This document shows, piece after piece, positions 1-8,334 of a DNA stretch of 55,768 bases. Position numbers and translations under genes: made by a program. How positions within the stretch are numbered: the stretch's first letter is position 1; every line of letters starts with the position of its first letter. The DNA lies in assembly GCA_019115165.1 (NCBI GenBank), contig DXEB01000040.1:1-55768 (forward strand), written 5' to 3'. Under the pieces are notes generated by a model. That model worked only from the letters and a program-made list of their open reading frames with translations. It did no database searches and was not told the origin of the DNA. The DNA comes from Candidatus Anaerotignum merdipullorum (GTDB lineage Bacteria; Bacillota; Clostridia; Lachnospirales; Anaerotignaceae).

Positions 1-1505
1 TGGGCGGCGGCGCCTATTACTTGGCAATGCCAAAAGTATGCCGTGTCGTATTGACAGGCAAACTTCACCCCTGGGTAACTGCAAAAGACGTGATTCTGGA
101 AATTTTACGTCGATTAACCGTAAAAGGTGGCGTTGGCAAGGTCATGGAATATGCCGGAGACGGTGTAAAAACCTTAAGTGTGCCGCAAAGAGCAACCATC
201 ACAAACATGGGTGCAGAATTGGGTGCAACCACTTCTGTTTTTCCCAGCGATGAAGTGACCAGAGCCTTTTTACAGGCACAGGGGAGAGAAGAAGACTGGA
301 TAGAACTGAAAGCAGATGATGACGCTGTATACGATGAAGAAATTGTCATTGCATTAGATGAAATCGAACCACTTGTGGCTTGTCCACATAGTCCGGACAA
401 TATCAAAAAAGTCAGTGAAATAAAAGATTTGTTGGTAGACCAAGTCGCAATTGGCAGCTGTACGAACTCTTCTTACACCGATATGATGACCGTTGCAGCA
501 TTGCTAAAGGGCAAGACGGTTGATCCCGATGTCAGTCTTGTCATTGCACCCGGTTCCAAACAGGTAATGAATATGCTGGCAGCAAACGGCGCATTAGCTG
601 ATATTATTTCCGCCGGCGCGCGAATCTTAGAATGCGGATGCGGTCCATGCATTGGTATGGGACAGGCACCCGCCACCAATGCAGTTTCCCTGCGCACGAT
701 CAATCGAAACTTTGAAGGCAGAAGCGGTACAAAATCTGCACAAGTCTATATTGTCAGCCCAGAAACCGCAGTTGCCAGTGCGTTAAGCGGTAAATTGACC
801 GATCCACGCACCTTGGGCGAAGCGCCTTCTATATCCATGCCGGAACATTTTATAATCAATGATAATCTGGTAATCCCACCGGCTCCAGAGGGTACATGTG
901 TCAAAGTAGTACGCGGTCCCAATATTCAGCCCTTCCCGAAAAACACGAAAGTGACCAAAGAAATCAAGGGCAGCGCGTTAATCAAAGTCGATGATAACAT
1001 TACGACGGACCATATTATGCCGTCAAACGCAAAATTACTGCCTTTCCGCTCGAATGTGCCATATTTGGCAGATTATTGCCTGACACCATGTGATCCAGAC
1101 TTCCCGGCAAGAGCGAAAAAAGCAGGCGGCGGATTCATTATCGCAGGGCAAAACTATGGTCAAGGCAGCAGCAGAGAACATGCCGCATTGGCACCTTTGC
1201 AACTTGGTGTCAAAGCCGTAATTGCAAAATCGTTCGCCCGTATTCATATGGCAAATTTGATCAACAACGGCATATTGCCATTAGTATTTGTCAATGAATG
1301 GGACTATGATACTATCCAAGTGGGAGATGAATTTGTCATTCATTATGCATCAGATCAAATCAAAGGCGCTGCTCAAGGACAGCTTGTCAACGTCACCTGT
1401 GTAAAAACTGGTGAGGAAATCCCCACCCGTTTGAACATTTCTGAACGTCAAAGAGATATCCTTTTGGCGGGCGGTTTACTGAACTATACGAAGGAATCCA
1501 ACTAA
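1..1505 (+). CDS. acn: Aconitate hydratase, 3' part (5'-truncated by window edge)
   Basis: The reading frame is already open at base 3, so the true start lies upstream and only about 500 codons are visible. The enzyme isomerises citrate and isocitrate in the cytosol through a [4Fe-4S] cluster. The cluster ligands are visible: Cys of SCTNS (codon near 459) and the two Cys of CGPC (near 639 and 648). The C-terminal swivel domain carries GQGSSREH (near 1160-1185), which binds substrate. The size and sequence suggest the shorter bacterial/mitochondrial-like aconitase type of about 640 residues rather than the 890-residue AcnA. It lies 14 bases before isocitrate dehydrogenase, so the two are probably cotranscribed. 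A homoaconitase-like role is possible but less likely next to this partner. Confidence 0.93.
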   Translation, partial: GGGAYYLAMPKVCRVVLTGKLHPWVTAKDVILEILRRLTVKGGVGKVMEYAGDGVKTLSVPQRATITNMGAELGATTSVFPSDEVTRAFLQAQGREEDWIELKADDDAVYDEEIVIALDEIEPLVACPHSPDNIKKVSEIKDLLVDQVAIGSCTNSSYTDMMTVAALLKGKTVDPDVSLVIAPGSKQVMNMLAANGALADIISAGARILECGCGPCIGMGQAPATNAVSLRTINRNFEGRSGTKSAQVYIVSPETAVASALSGKLTDPRTLGEAPSISMPEHFIINDNLVIPPAPEGTCVKVVRGPNIQPFPKNTKVTKEIKGSALIKVDDNITTDHIMPSNAKLLPFRSNVPYLADYCLTPCDPDFPARAKKAGGGFIIAGQNYGQGSSREHAALAPLQLGVKAVIAKSFARIHMANLINNGILPLVFVNEWDYDTIQVGDEFVIHYASDQIKGAAQGQLVNVTCVKTGEEIPTRLNISERQRDILLAGGLLNYTKESN

Positions 1506-1519
1506 GGAGGCATCTGATT

Positions 1520-2521
1520 ATGGCATATCATATAACTTTAATCCCTGGTGATGGAAGCGGTCCAGAAGTTATTTCTGCTGCAAAACGTGTGGTAGAAGCG
1601 ACGGGTGTTCCCATTGAATGGGAACAGGCAGAAGCTGGAGCAGCAATGATTGAAACATACGGTACTCCCCTGCCTGAGGAAACCATTGCATCCATTCGCA
1701 GAAACGGCGTTGCCCTCAAGGGTCCCGTCACTACTCCGGTAGGCACCGGATTTCGCAGTGTAAATGTTGCCATGCGGAAACAATTCGATTTATATGCAAA
1801 CGTGCGACCCGCCAAGACGTATCCTGGCGTAATTACCAAATTTGATCATATTGATCTGGTTGTGGTACGAGAAAATACAGAAGACCTGTATGCCGGAATC
1901 GAGCATATGATAGGTGATGATGCGGCTGAAAGCATCAAATTGATTACCAGAAAAGGCTGTGAACGCATCATTCGTTATGCTTTTGATTTCGCAGTGCGAG
2001 AAGGCAGAAAAAAAGTAACTGCAGTACATAAAGCCAACATTATGAAATGCACAGACGGTATGTTTCTGGATATTGCCAGACAAATCTCCAAAGAATATCC
2101 GCAAATCGTCTTTGACGACAGTATCGTAGATGCCATGTGCATGCGTTTGGTGATGCATCCAGAGGATTATGATGTATTGGTTTGCCCGAATCTCTATGGC
2201 GATATTATATCAGATTTATGTGCAGGTCTGGTTGGCGGATTGGGTCTGACGCCAAGTGCAAACATTGGTGTTGGTGGTGCAATCTTCGAACCCATTCATG
2301 GTTCTGCCCCGGATATTGCTGGTCAGCATAAAATCAATCCAACCGCAGCAATTCTTTCCGCTTCCATGATGCTGGCACATTTGGGAGAAGCGAAGGCTGC
2401 TGCAAGTATTGAGCAAGCCGTAACAAAAGTCATCTCTGAAGGAAAAACATTGACTCAAGACATGGGTGGCAACGCTTCTACGGAAGATTTCACAGATGCA
2501 GTAATTGCTGCATTGAAATAA
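1520..2521 (+). CDS. NAD-dependent isocitrate dehydrogenase (isocitrate/isopropylmalate dehydrogenase family)
   Basis: Oxidative decarboxylation of isocitrate to 2-oxoglutarate, the step after aconitase in the oxidative citrate branch that feeds glutamate synthesis in fermenters. The 333-residue length fits the short NAD-type family. Visible family motifs are IPGDGSGPEV at the N terminus, NVRPAKTYPG, VRENTEDLYAGIEH with the substrate-binding region, and GSAPDIAGQ near the cofactor site. The start ATG follows AAGGAGG with good spacing. Isopropylmalate or homoisocitrate dehydrogenases are related, but the aconitase neighbour and the TEDLYAG motif favour isocitrate. Cofactor choice is inferred from family similarity only. 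Confidence 0.9.
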   Translation: MAYHITLIPGDGSGPEVISAAKRVVEATGVPIEWEQAEAGAAMIETYGTPLPEETIASIRRNGVALKGPVTTPVGTGFRSVNVAMRKQFDLYANVRPAKTYPGVITKFDHIDLVVVRENTEDLYAGIEHMIGDDAAESIKLITRKGCERIIRYAFDFAVREGRKKVTAVHKANIMKCTDGMFLDIARQISKEYPQIVFDDSIVDAMCMRLVMHPEDYDVLVCPNLYGDIISDLCAGLVGGLGLTPSANIGVGGAIFEPIHGSAPDIAGQHKINPTAAILSASMMLAHLGEAKAAASIEQAVTKVISEGKTLTQDMGGNASTEDFTDAVIAALK

Positions 2522-2695
2522 ACGAAACAGAAAAATCTATATATTAGATCATCTGTTATGATATTCCGTCAATAAGAACATCTTCTTTGATGCAACGATA
2601 TGTTTCACCATTATGATAAAACATCAGTATATAGAACGTGTTGAGAATCATGACAGCGCGGTTCTGACCTTGTAATAAAGTAGGATTGACGAATC

Positions 2696-2723
2696 AAAAA
2701 CCCCGGCTATGCCGGGGTTTTTT
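2696..2723. terminator. Intrinsic terminator, probably bidirectional
   Basis: A perfect 7-bp GC stem (CCCCGGC at 2701-2707, GCCGGGG at 2711-2717) with a TAT loop, six T after it on the plus strand and five A before it. It can end the acn-idh transcript on the plus strand and the activase transcript arriving on the minus strand. The 170 bases between the idh stop and this hairpin show no gene. Confidence 0.9.
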
Positions 2724-2792
2724 GTATCTCTCATATTGCAGTTTTTTCATATTCTACTAAAAACAGACAACCATTCCATCATTCGGAAATAC

Positions 2793-3689
2793 TTACCGGA
2801 AATCCACTAATTCTACGCCTGCATTTTTGACCATTTGTTTGAATTCTGCCATTTCGTCATCTGAAGGTGTAAAAAATTGATTCGATGGCATTTCCAAACC
2901 CAACGCTTCATATTTTCCAAAGCCAAATCGATGGTATGGAAGCAGTTCCATTTTCGCCTGCGGCAGATAACAGTGTACAAAGGCTGCACTTTTCGAAATA
3001 TTTTCCGCATCAGCGTTTACACCACCAATAACCGGGATACGAATCACGATCTCCGCATCTATCTCGCTGAGTCGCTTCATGTTTTCCAAAATGCGCCTGT
3101 TGTCGACACCAGTAAAATATTGGTGCTTTACAGGATCCATATGCTTGAGATCCATAAAAATCATGTCCATCCGCTGTAATATTGTTCTTACGGCATCAAA
3201 GTCAAAATATCCAGAAGTTTCCAACGCCAGATGAAATCCCAAATCATACAGTTGTTCTGACAGCTCATCTAAAAATTCCCGCTGTAAAGTCGCCTCTCCG
3301 CCGGAAAAGGTAATTCCCCCACCCGATTGACGATAAAACAAACGATGTCGTTTTACTTCTTCCACAATCTCGGAAGCCTCTTTTTTTACAATCATACGCT
3401 TTTTCGCATGTCTTGGACAAATATCCGCACAGGCTCCGCAGCCGTCACATATTGCCCGCTGTTCTGGTTGATTCAAATCAATCCCGCCATGCAGGTGGCA
3501 AACGGTCGTACAAAGTCCGCAGCCAATGCAGAGCTTTTCATAAAACGCTGTTTTCGGCTGTTGATCCAAACCTTCCGGATTGGAGCACCACTGGCAATGT
3601 AACGGGCAGCCTGCCATAAAAATCGTCGTTCGTATCCCGTCTCCATCATTCACAGAAAACGGCTGTACTTGCATGATATATCCTTTCAT
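2793..3689 (-). CDS. Glycyl-radical enzyme activating enzyme (radical SAM)
   Basis: Installs the glycyl radical on the enzyme encoded upstream, using S-adenosylmethionine and a [4Fe-4S] cluster. The radical-SAM triad C-x3-C-x2-C is at residues 28, 32 and 35 (GCPLHCQWC). It is followed by a two-cluster ferredoxin insert (CIGCGLC from residue 54, and CDGCGAC), typical of activases for GREs other than pyruvate formate-lyase, and by FSGGEAT, the GGE SAM-binding motif. I start at MKGYIMQ because activases typically begin MKG and a longer in-frame start at 3758 would lie inside a terminator; an ATG at 3674 is an alternative. Second gene after the GRE in the same direction, separated from it by that terminator. 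Confidence 0.92.
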   Translation of the reverse strand: MKGYIMQVQPFSVNDGDGIRTTIFMAGCPLHCQWCSNPEGLDQQPKTAFYEKLCIGCGLCTTVCHLHGGIDLNQPEQRAICDGCGACADICPRHAKKRMIVKKEASEIVEEVKRHRLFYRQSGGGITFSGGEATLQREFLDELSEQLYDLGFHLALETSGYFDFDAVRTILQRMDMIFMDLKHMDPVKHQYFTGVDNRRILENMKRLSEIDAEIVIRIPVIGGVNADAENISKSAAFVHCYLPQAKMELLPYHRFGFGKYEALGLEMPSNQFFTPSDDEMAEFKQMVKNAGVELVDFR

Positions 3690-3717
3690 TTTAAGATTCC
3701 ATCCTTTCCGAAGAGCA

Positions 3718-3749
3718 AAAAACATCCGACACAAGGTCGGATGTTTTTG
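3718..3749 (-). terminator. Intrinsic terminator between GRE and activase genes
   Basis: Read on the minus strand, ACATCCGAC pairs perfectly with GTCGGATGT around a five-base loop and is followed by six T. It lies 15 bases after the GRE stop and about 30 bases before the activase start, inside the presumed operon. It should reduce, not abolish, activase expression, giving more enzyme than activator. Confidence 0.85.
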
Positions 3750-3763
3750 CGATACCAAGTGAA

Positions 3764-6136
3764 TTAGAACGTTTCATGGGCATTTCTGGCAATAATAGAA
3801 TCCTGCATAGATTTCGAAAGATTCACAAATTGCGTACTATAGCCTGCAACACGAACCAACAAATCTTTGTAATCCTCCGGATGTGCCTGTGCCTTGCGCA
3901 GTGTTTCTGTTGATACAGTATTAAACTGCACATGGAATGCCCCTAGTGCAAAATAGGACTGGATCATTGCGCCCAAATTTGCCTGACCACGTTTGGTTGC
4001 TACCAAATCCTGATTCAAACGCAGATTCAACAATGTTCCTCCACTATGGATGTCCTGATTCAATTTTGCCGCGGAACGCATCGCAGCCAGCGGTGTGGAT
4101 GTATCTGTTCCAACATATGGGGAAACACCTTCTGAAATTGGTTCTGTAGCTTTTCTTCCGTCTGGTGTTGCACCCAATACCTTCCCTGTCGGCAGATAGT
4201 TGGAAATTCCCATAAATGCAGACAGAAAATGCTTGCCATGGATATCTTGATACTGATGTACTTCTTCATAGAAGAAGTTGCTGATCTCTCTTGCAATGTC
4301 ATCTACATAATCGTCGTCATTGCCATATTTGGGCGCTGCCTGTACTTTTGCCCGTAATTCTTCATAACCTTCCCAGTTATGGTCAATCGCATCAATCAGT
4401 TCCGCCATCGTCGTTACTTTATCTTCGAATACCAGTTTTTTAATGGCAGCCAGAGAATTCGCGACTACTGCAATACCGATGCCTGTAATCACAGGACCAA
4501 TATTGTATTTCGCACCGCCTTTGGTTAAGTCTTTCCCATTTTTCATGCAGTCCTCAATGCAGGCAGACATGAATGGTCTGGGGACCATTTCAACATGCAA
4601 CCGCTGCGCAGTAATCAGGCTAATGACAGCTTGTTTGATCAAATATGCAAACTGTTTATAGAAAGCCGCTTCTACTTCTGCATAGCTGGAAAATGTTTTC
4701 GGATCTTTCTCATCCAATGCAACCTTTTTGCCAGTCAAACGGCTTTTCCCCTGATTGGTTGCAAATTCCAATGCTGCTGCAAAGTTCAGATTTGCCGCAG
4801 ATGTCCATTCGCCGGTTTTCCGGAAGTGCGGTACAACACAGCCGCAGTTCGACCAATCTCTGGCATCTTCTGGCTCATAACCGGCATTGACCAGCATCTG
4901 ATATCCCGCATTATCACTATGAATTGCGGGGAAGCCAGTGCCTTTGCTTACCAAATGCGTCACTGCTGCCATAAACTCTTCTGGTGTATCGGGATGGATT
5001 CTAACACTCAATCCAGGCTGGTGCGCCAAGGTGTCCTCTGTTGCTTTCAGACACATATAAGACAATTCGTTTGTGGCATCTTTCCCATCTCTGGTTTTGC
5101 CGCCCACTGTCAGATTCTGGAACTGATTGTATCCGGCAAAGAAATCTGCTGTATTTGCCGAAATGGTCCATACCCACTCCGACAATTTCAGCCATAAGCA
5201 TTCAATCAACTCCTGTGCCTCATCTTTTGTGATGATGCCAGCCTCTTTATCCGCCTGATAATACGGATACATATATTGGTCGAAGCGACCGGGATTCCAA
5301 GCCAGCGGGTTTTCGGACAAAATACCGCCCAACTGGGTGAACCACATAAATTGCAACGCTTCGCGGAAAGATTTCGGCGGATTTTCAGGAACTACATCGC
5401 AGATTTCTGCAATTTGCAGCAGCTCCGCTTTTCTTGTTTCATCCTGTTCTTCTGCAGCCATTTCTCTTGCCTTTTTCGCATACCGCTGCGCCAGACAGAT
5501 GATACCATCGCATACTAACACGATGGAACGGTAAAACTCTATTTTTTCTGCACCTTCCAAAGAAGTTGCATCCAATTCTTCCAAATACGCCAGTGCTTCT
5601 TTTTTGATCCCGCCAAATCCTTTTTTGAACAATACATCTTGGTAGTCTGCCGTAATTTCGCCAACAGCCTGACGCCATTTTGAATCGGTATCTACAAAAC
5701 CGGTATCTACGGCAACACGTTTGGTTTCTTCCGGAATTTGTGCCAAGAATGCTTCTTCCAGCGATTTATTTTCCCAATATGGGAAAATCTCTTTTCGAAC
5801 GAAAGCTCTTTGCTCATCTGTCATCTCATAGGGATCCTGCGCACGGGTCGCAAACGTGTCCATTTCTCTATCAACCCATGTCCAGGAAAATTCTGGTGTT
5901 AAAATTCCGCATTTACGAAATTCTCCGGTACAGCCAACAATTAACTCATCTGGGAAAATATTGACGCACAATTCACTGCAGGTATCATAAAACGCCTGCG
6001 CACGCCGAATTGCAACTGGTAGCCCTTCTGTCTTTTTATGAGATTCCGTCCAAATTCTCGCTCTTTCATAGGAAATCGCCGGTTTGCTGTTGACATAGTT
6101 CAATCGGATTCTTTCCACTCTTTCGGTAATGCTCAT
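3764..6136 (-). CDS. Glycyl radical enzyme of unknown substrate, atypical active-site loop
   Basis: A 790-residue cytosolic enzyme of the pyruvate formate-lyase/diol dehydratase superfamily. The glycyl radical loop RVAGYSTQF is near the C terminus (Gly about residue 765, codon 3842-3844). The thiyl-radical cysteine lies in NCGCVVPH (Cys about 433, codon 4838-4840). In choline, glycerol, hydroxyproline and isethionate GREs this loop reads GCVE; here the Glu is Val (codon 4832-4834). The Asp found before PGR-x-DQ in hydroxyproline dehydratase also seems replaced (PLAWNPGR). Overall layout resembles HypD-type enzymes rather than PFL, which has two adjacent cysteines. Start MSITERV chosen because AGGAGAGG is about ten bases upstream. 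Not pyruvate formate-lyase; substrate cannot be named. Confidence 0.88.
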   Translation of the reverse strand: MSITERVERIRLNYVNSKPAISYERARIWTESHKKTEGLPVAIRRAQAFYDTCSELCVNIFPDELIVGCTGEFRKCGILTPEFSWTWVDREMDTFATRAQDPYEMTDEQRAFVRKEIFPYWENKSLEEAFLAQIPEETKRVAVDTGFVDTDSKWRQAVGEITADYQDVLFKKGFGGIKKEALAYLEELDATSLEGAEKIEFYRSIVLVCDGIICLAQRYAKKAREMAAEEQDETRKAELLQIAEICDVVPENPPKSFREALQFMWFTQLGGILSENPLAWNPGRFDQYMYPYYQADKEAGIITKDEAQELIECLWLKLSEWVWTISANTADFFAGYNQFQNLTVGGKTRDGKDATNELSYMCLKATEDTLAHQPGLSVRIHPDTPEEFMAAVTHLVSKGTGFPAIHSDNAGYQMLVNAGYEPEDARDWSNCGCVVPHFRKTGEWTSAANLNFAAALEFATNQGKSRLTGKKVALDEKDPKTFSSYAEVEAAFYKQFAYLIKQAVISLITAQRLHVEMVPRPFMSACIEDCMKNGKDLTKGGAKYNIGPVITGIGIAVVANSLAAIKKLVFEDKVTTMAELIDAIDHNWEGYEELRAKVQAAPKYGNDDDYVDDIAREISNFFYEEVHQYQDIHGKHFLSAFMGISNYLPTGKVLGATPDGRKATEPISEGVSPYVGTDTSTPLAAMRSAAKLNQDIHSGGTLLNLRLNQDLVATKRGQANLGAMIQSYFALGAFHVQFNTVSTETLRKAQAHPEDYKDLLVRVAGYSTQFVNLSKSMQDSIIARNAHETF

Positions 6137-6161
6137 AACAACCATCCTCTCCTGCTACGGT

Positions 6162-6716
6162 CTACTTTTGGTAATAAATCAGCATACAAATGCGCGTATT
6201 GCCGGAAGAACCATTTTCATAAACATGCGGTCGATCAGCTTGAAAATGAATCCCATTTCCTTCCTCTACTACATGCCGTTTTCCATCTGCTTCTAAAATC
6301 AGACATCCTTCATAAACCAACACAAATTCTTCCGTACCGGCTTCATGCGCTTCGGAATCTGATCTGGAACCTGGGTCCATTTCGATGGAAAGCATTTCAA
6401 ATCGTCGTTCTTTGCTGTATGGAAAAAAGGGATATAACCGGAAATGTCCGCCATCATTGAGCAATGCCTTTACTTCCGCTTTTGGAATAATTTGGGCATC
6501 CTGCTCTGTCTGTTCCAATAAACCAGTAAAAGAGATATGCAGTCCTGTGGCAATTTTCCATAAAGTTGCAACTGTTGGGCTGGATTCTCCGCGTTCGATT
6601 TGTCCCAGCATGCTTTTGCTGACACCAGTCATTTCCGAAACTGCATCCAAACTCCATTTGTTTTCCTTCCGTATATTTTTCAAATTTTCCGCAATCAAAC
6701 TGCTCATTGCATCCAT
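6162..6716 (-). CDS. XRE-family regulator with C-terminal cupin domain
   Basis: A 184-residue DNA-binding regulator. Residues about 10-65 form a helix-turn-helix (SLDAVSEMTGVSKSMLGQIE), and residues about 105-180 form a cupin barrel with PHVYEN and EGCLILEADG typical of a small-molecule-binding fold. Such regulators commonly sense a metabolite of the neighbouring pathway. The gene ends 25 bases before the GRE start and points the same way, so it probably heads the GRE operon and may regulate it and itself. I choose the ATG at 6716 because GGAAGGGAG precedes it; the frame is open further upstream but lacks a ribosome site there. Confidence 0.9.
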   Translation of the reverse strand: MDAMSSLIAENLKNIRKENKWSLDAVSEMTGVSKSMLGQIERGESSPTVATLWKIATGLHISFTGLLEQTEQDAQIIPKAEVKALLNDGGHFRLYPFFPYSKERRFEMLSIEMDPGSRSDSEAHEAGTEEFVLVYEGCLILEADGKRHVVEEGNGIHFQADRPHVYENGSSGNTRICMLIYYQK

Positions 6717-7232
6717 CTGACCAATTCTCCCTTCCTTATCTGCCTGTGATATGATTTTGATAATATCAGCATAGCATTTTCGAGAGCGTGCATCAATGAA
6801 TAACCGGCTTACGCAATATCCAAATGGATTCATTTTGTACGTTATAACGCATTTGTAAGATTAGCGTAACATCTTTTTTTACACCTGTCAATCCCATTGA
6901 TTTGTTTTTTATGCCGTACGATTACTTTTGGCTATTTCGCGATTCTTTCAAATTAGATTTGTTCAAACAGTATAAATTTTTGTATTTCATTTTGCTATTT
7001 TACTGAAGTTTAGCGCAGATTACACAAATACCCTCGATTCTGTTTCAGTGAATATGCTTATCCCTTTTTGTGCGTAATACTATATATTTTGAAAGATACG
7101 GTCTTTTCCTGTAAGAATCAGCGCCAATGTTTGTGTATAGCCATCTATGATACAAAACAGCATTTTCTCATAAACATCTAACAACAAATATTTTTGCTGG
7201 AGATTCACAACATAATGCGAATTATATTCATA
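6717..7232. other. AT-rich intergenic region
   Basis: Lies between the XRE-cupin start and the terminator of the GNAT/DUF2156 operon. It must hold the promoter of the regulator-GRE operon, though I see no clear consensus pair. A stop-free minus-strand frame of 69 codons at 7080-7289 lacks a normal start and is described under findings. Nothing else supportable. Confidence 0.4.
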
Positions 7233-7283
7233 CAAAAAAGCACGAACGTTCTTACTTTGTAAACGGTAAAAACTTCCGTGCTT
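7233..7283 (-). terminator. Intrinsic terminator of the GNAT-DUF2156 operon
   Basis: On the minus strand AAGCACG (7277-7283) pairs with CGTGCTT (7238-7244), with an inner stem CGTTTAC/GTAAGAACG, followed by a run of six T. It sits about 25 bases after the DUF2156 stop. Confidence 0.65.
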
Positions 7284-7305
7284 CCTTGCCTAATTACGGA
7301 TAACA

Positions 7306-8316
7306 TCATCTATTTACTGTGTTATCATCTGACTCTCTCTGTTTCCATAATCCTTTTGCATCTGTGAGATCATGCACACTTAACAAATATTTCTCCACCA
7401 TATATGCTGGATAATAAGAGCGTTTTGCCTTGCGCATACCAGCATGCCCCATGTCTTCTTCTCGATTGATATAGGTTACCTCTTGGCACTCGTGTAATAC
7501 ATACTGTTGGTTGATCATGGGATATAATCCATCTATTTCTGTATCTGCCTTTTCAATATGAATCAGCTGCATATCTTCTCGCAGACGTTCTCCAACAGTA
7601 AATGCGCTTAACTTACCATCCACATAAATTGCGCCTCCAGTCAATCCTAAGCGCTCCATATTTCTCAGCGCCAGTGCTACAGACTTTCGTTCATCTTCTA
7701 ATTCTGCTGTATCCTCCCGTTCCGATATCCATTTTTCATATAGTCCGATACATTCGTCAATCATGGATGCATCCAATTGACGATACTCATAGTCCGGATG
7801 CATTGCGAGAAACTTATTGATATGATTCCGTTTTCCGTGCAGCTTTTTGCCTTTTAGCGTTGCCAGGCTTTCTCTTTCATATACATAATCCCATGCAATA
7901 TCTGTGGGCATTACATGCAGATTGGGACACGCTTCCAACATTTTATCTCGAAAAGGCACCCATACAGAACGGAATGTGGGTTCCACTCCAATCTGTTCCA
8001 TATACGCAATGGCATCTTGAATCGCTTTTTTATATTGTACCGTTTCTCCTTTTTTGGGAATGGGCGCCCAGAAAAACACAGGCACATTCGCAAAATCTAA
8101 CTTGATAAATAAAACGTTATCTTTTTCTGCAAACTGCATTTTTCCTTCTGCTCCCCAAATAAATAAATTGGCAAAAGATAAATCAGAACAATCCATTGCC
8201 CATGGCTTGGTGTAGCTTTCAATCAATTCTTTGGTTTCCAGCGTAATCGGACGGAAACAAAATTCCTTCTGCTCTGTTACAACGGTTTCTTTTTCCAAAC
8301 ATTGTGTTTCTGGCAT
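7306..8316 (-). CDS. DUF2156 (phosphatidylglycerol lysyltransferase-like C-terminal domain) protein
   Basis: A 336-residue soluble protein of the DUF2156 family, whose fold is a double GNAT domain related to the catalytic part of MprF and to FemX-type aminoacyl-tRNA-dependent transferases. The opening region (RPITLETKELIESYTKPW, then CSDLSFANLFIW) and the later KRNHINKFLAMHPDYEYRQL are characteristic. There is no membrane part, so it is not MprF itself; the acceptor substrate is unknown. It follows a GNAT gene by 18 bases and shares its promoter. GGAGG lies nine bases before the ATG. Confidence 0.8.
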   Translation of the reverse strand: MPETQCLEKETVVTEQKEFCFRPITLETKELIESYTKPWAMDCSDLSFANLFIWGAEGKMQFAEKDNVLFIKLDFANVPVFFWAPIPKKGETVQYKKAIQDAIAYMEQIGVEPTFRSVWVPFRDKMLEACPNLHVMPTDIAWDYVYERESLATLKGKKLHGKRNHINKFLAMHPDYEYRQLDASMIDECIGLYEKWISEREDTAELEDERKSVALALRNMERLGLTGGAIYVDGKLSAFTVGERLREDMQLIHIEKADTEIDGLYPMINQQYVLHECQEVTYINREEDMGHAGMRKAKRSYYPAYMVEKYLLSVHDLTDAKGLWKQRESDDNTVNR

Positions 8317-8334
8317 ACTTCTCAGCCTCCAATT

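Noticed and set aside
3690-3758. 23-codon N-terminal extension of the GRE activase
   Set aside because: The extension would begin inside a terminator hairpin, and the MKG start has the better family match.
4595-5197. 200-codon plus-strand frame opposite the GRE gene
   Set aside because: Antisense shadow with unusual Cys and Ile content and no signal.
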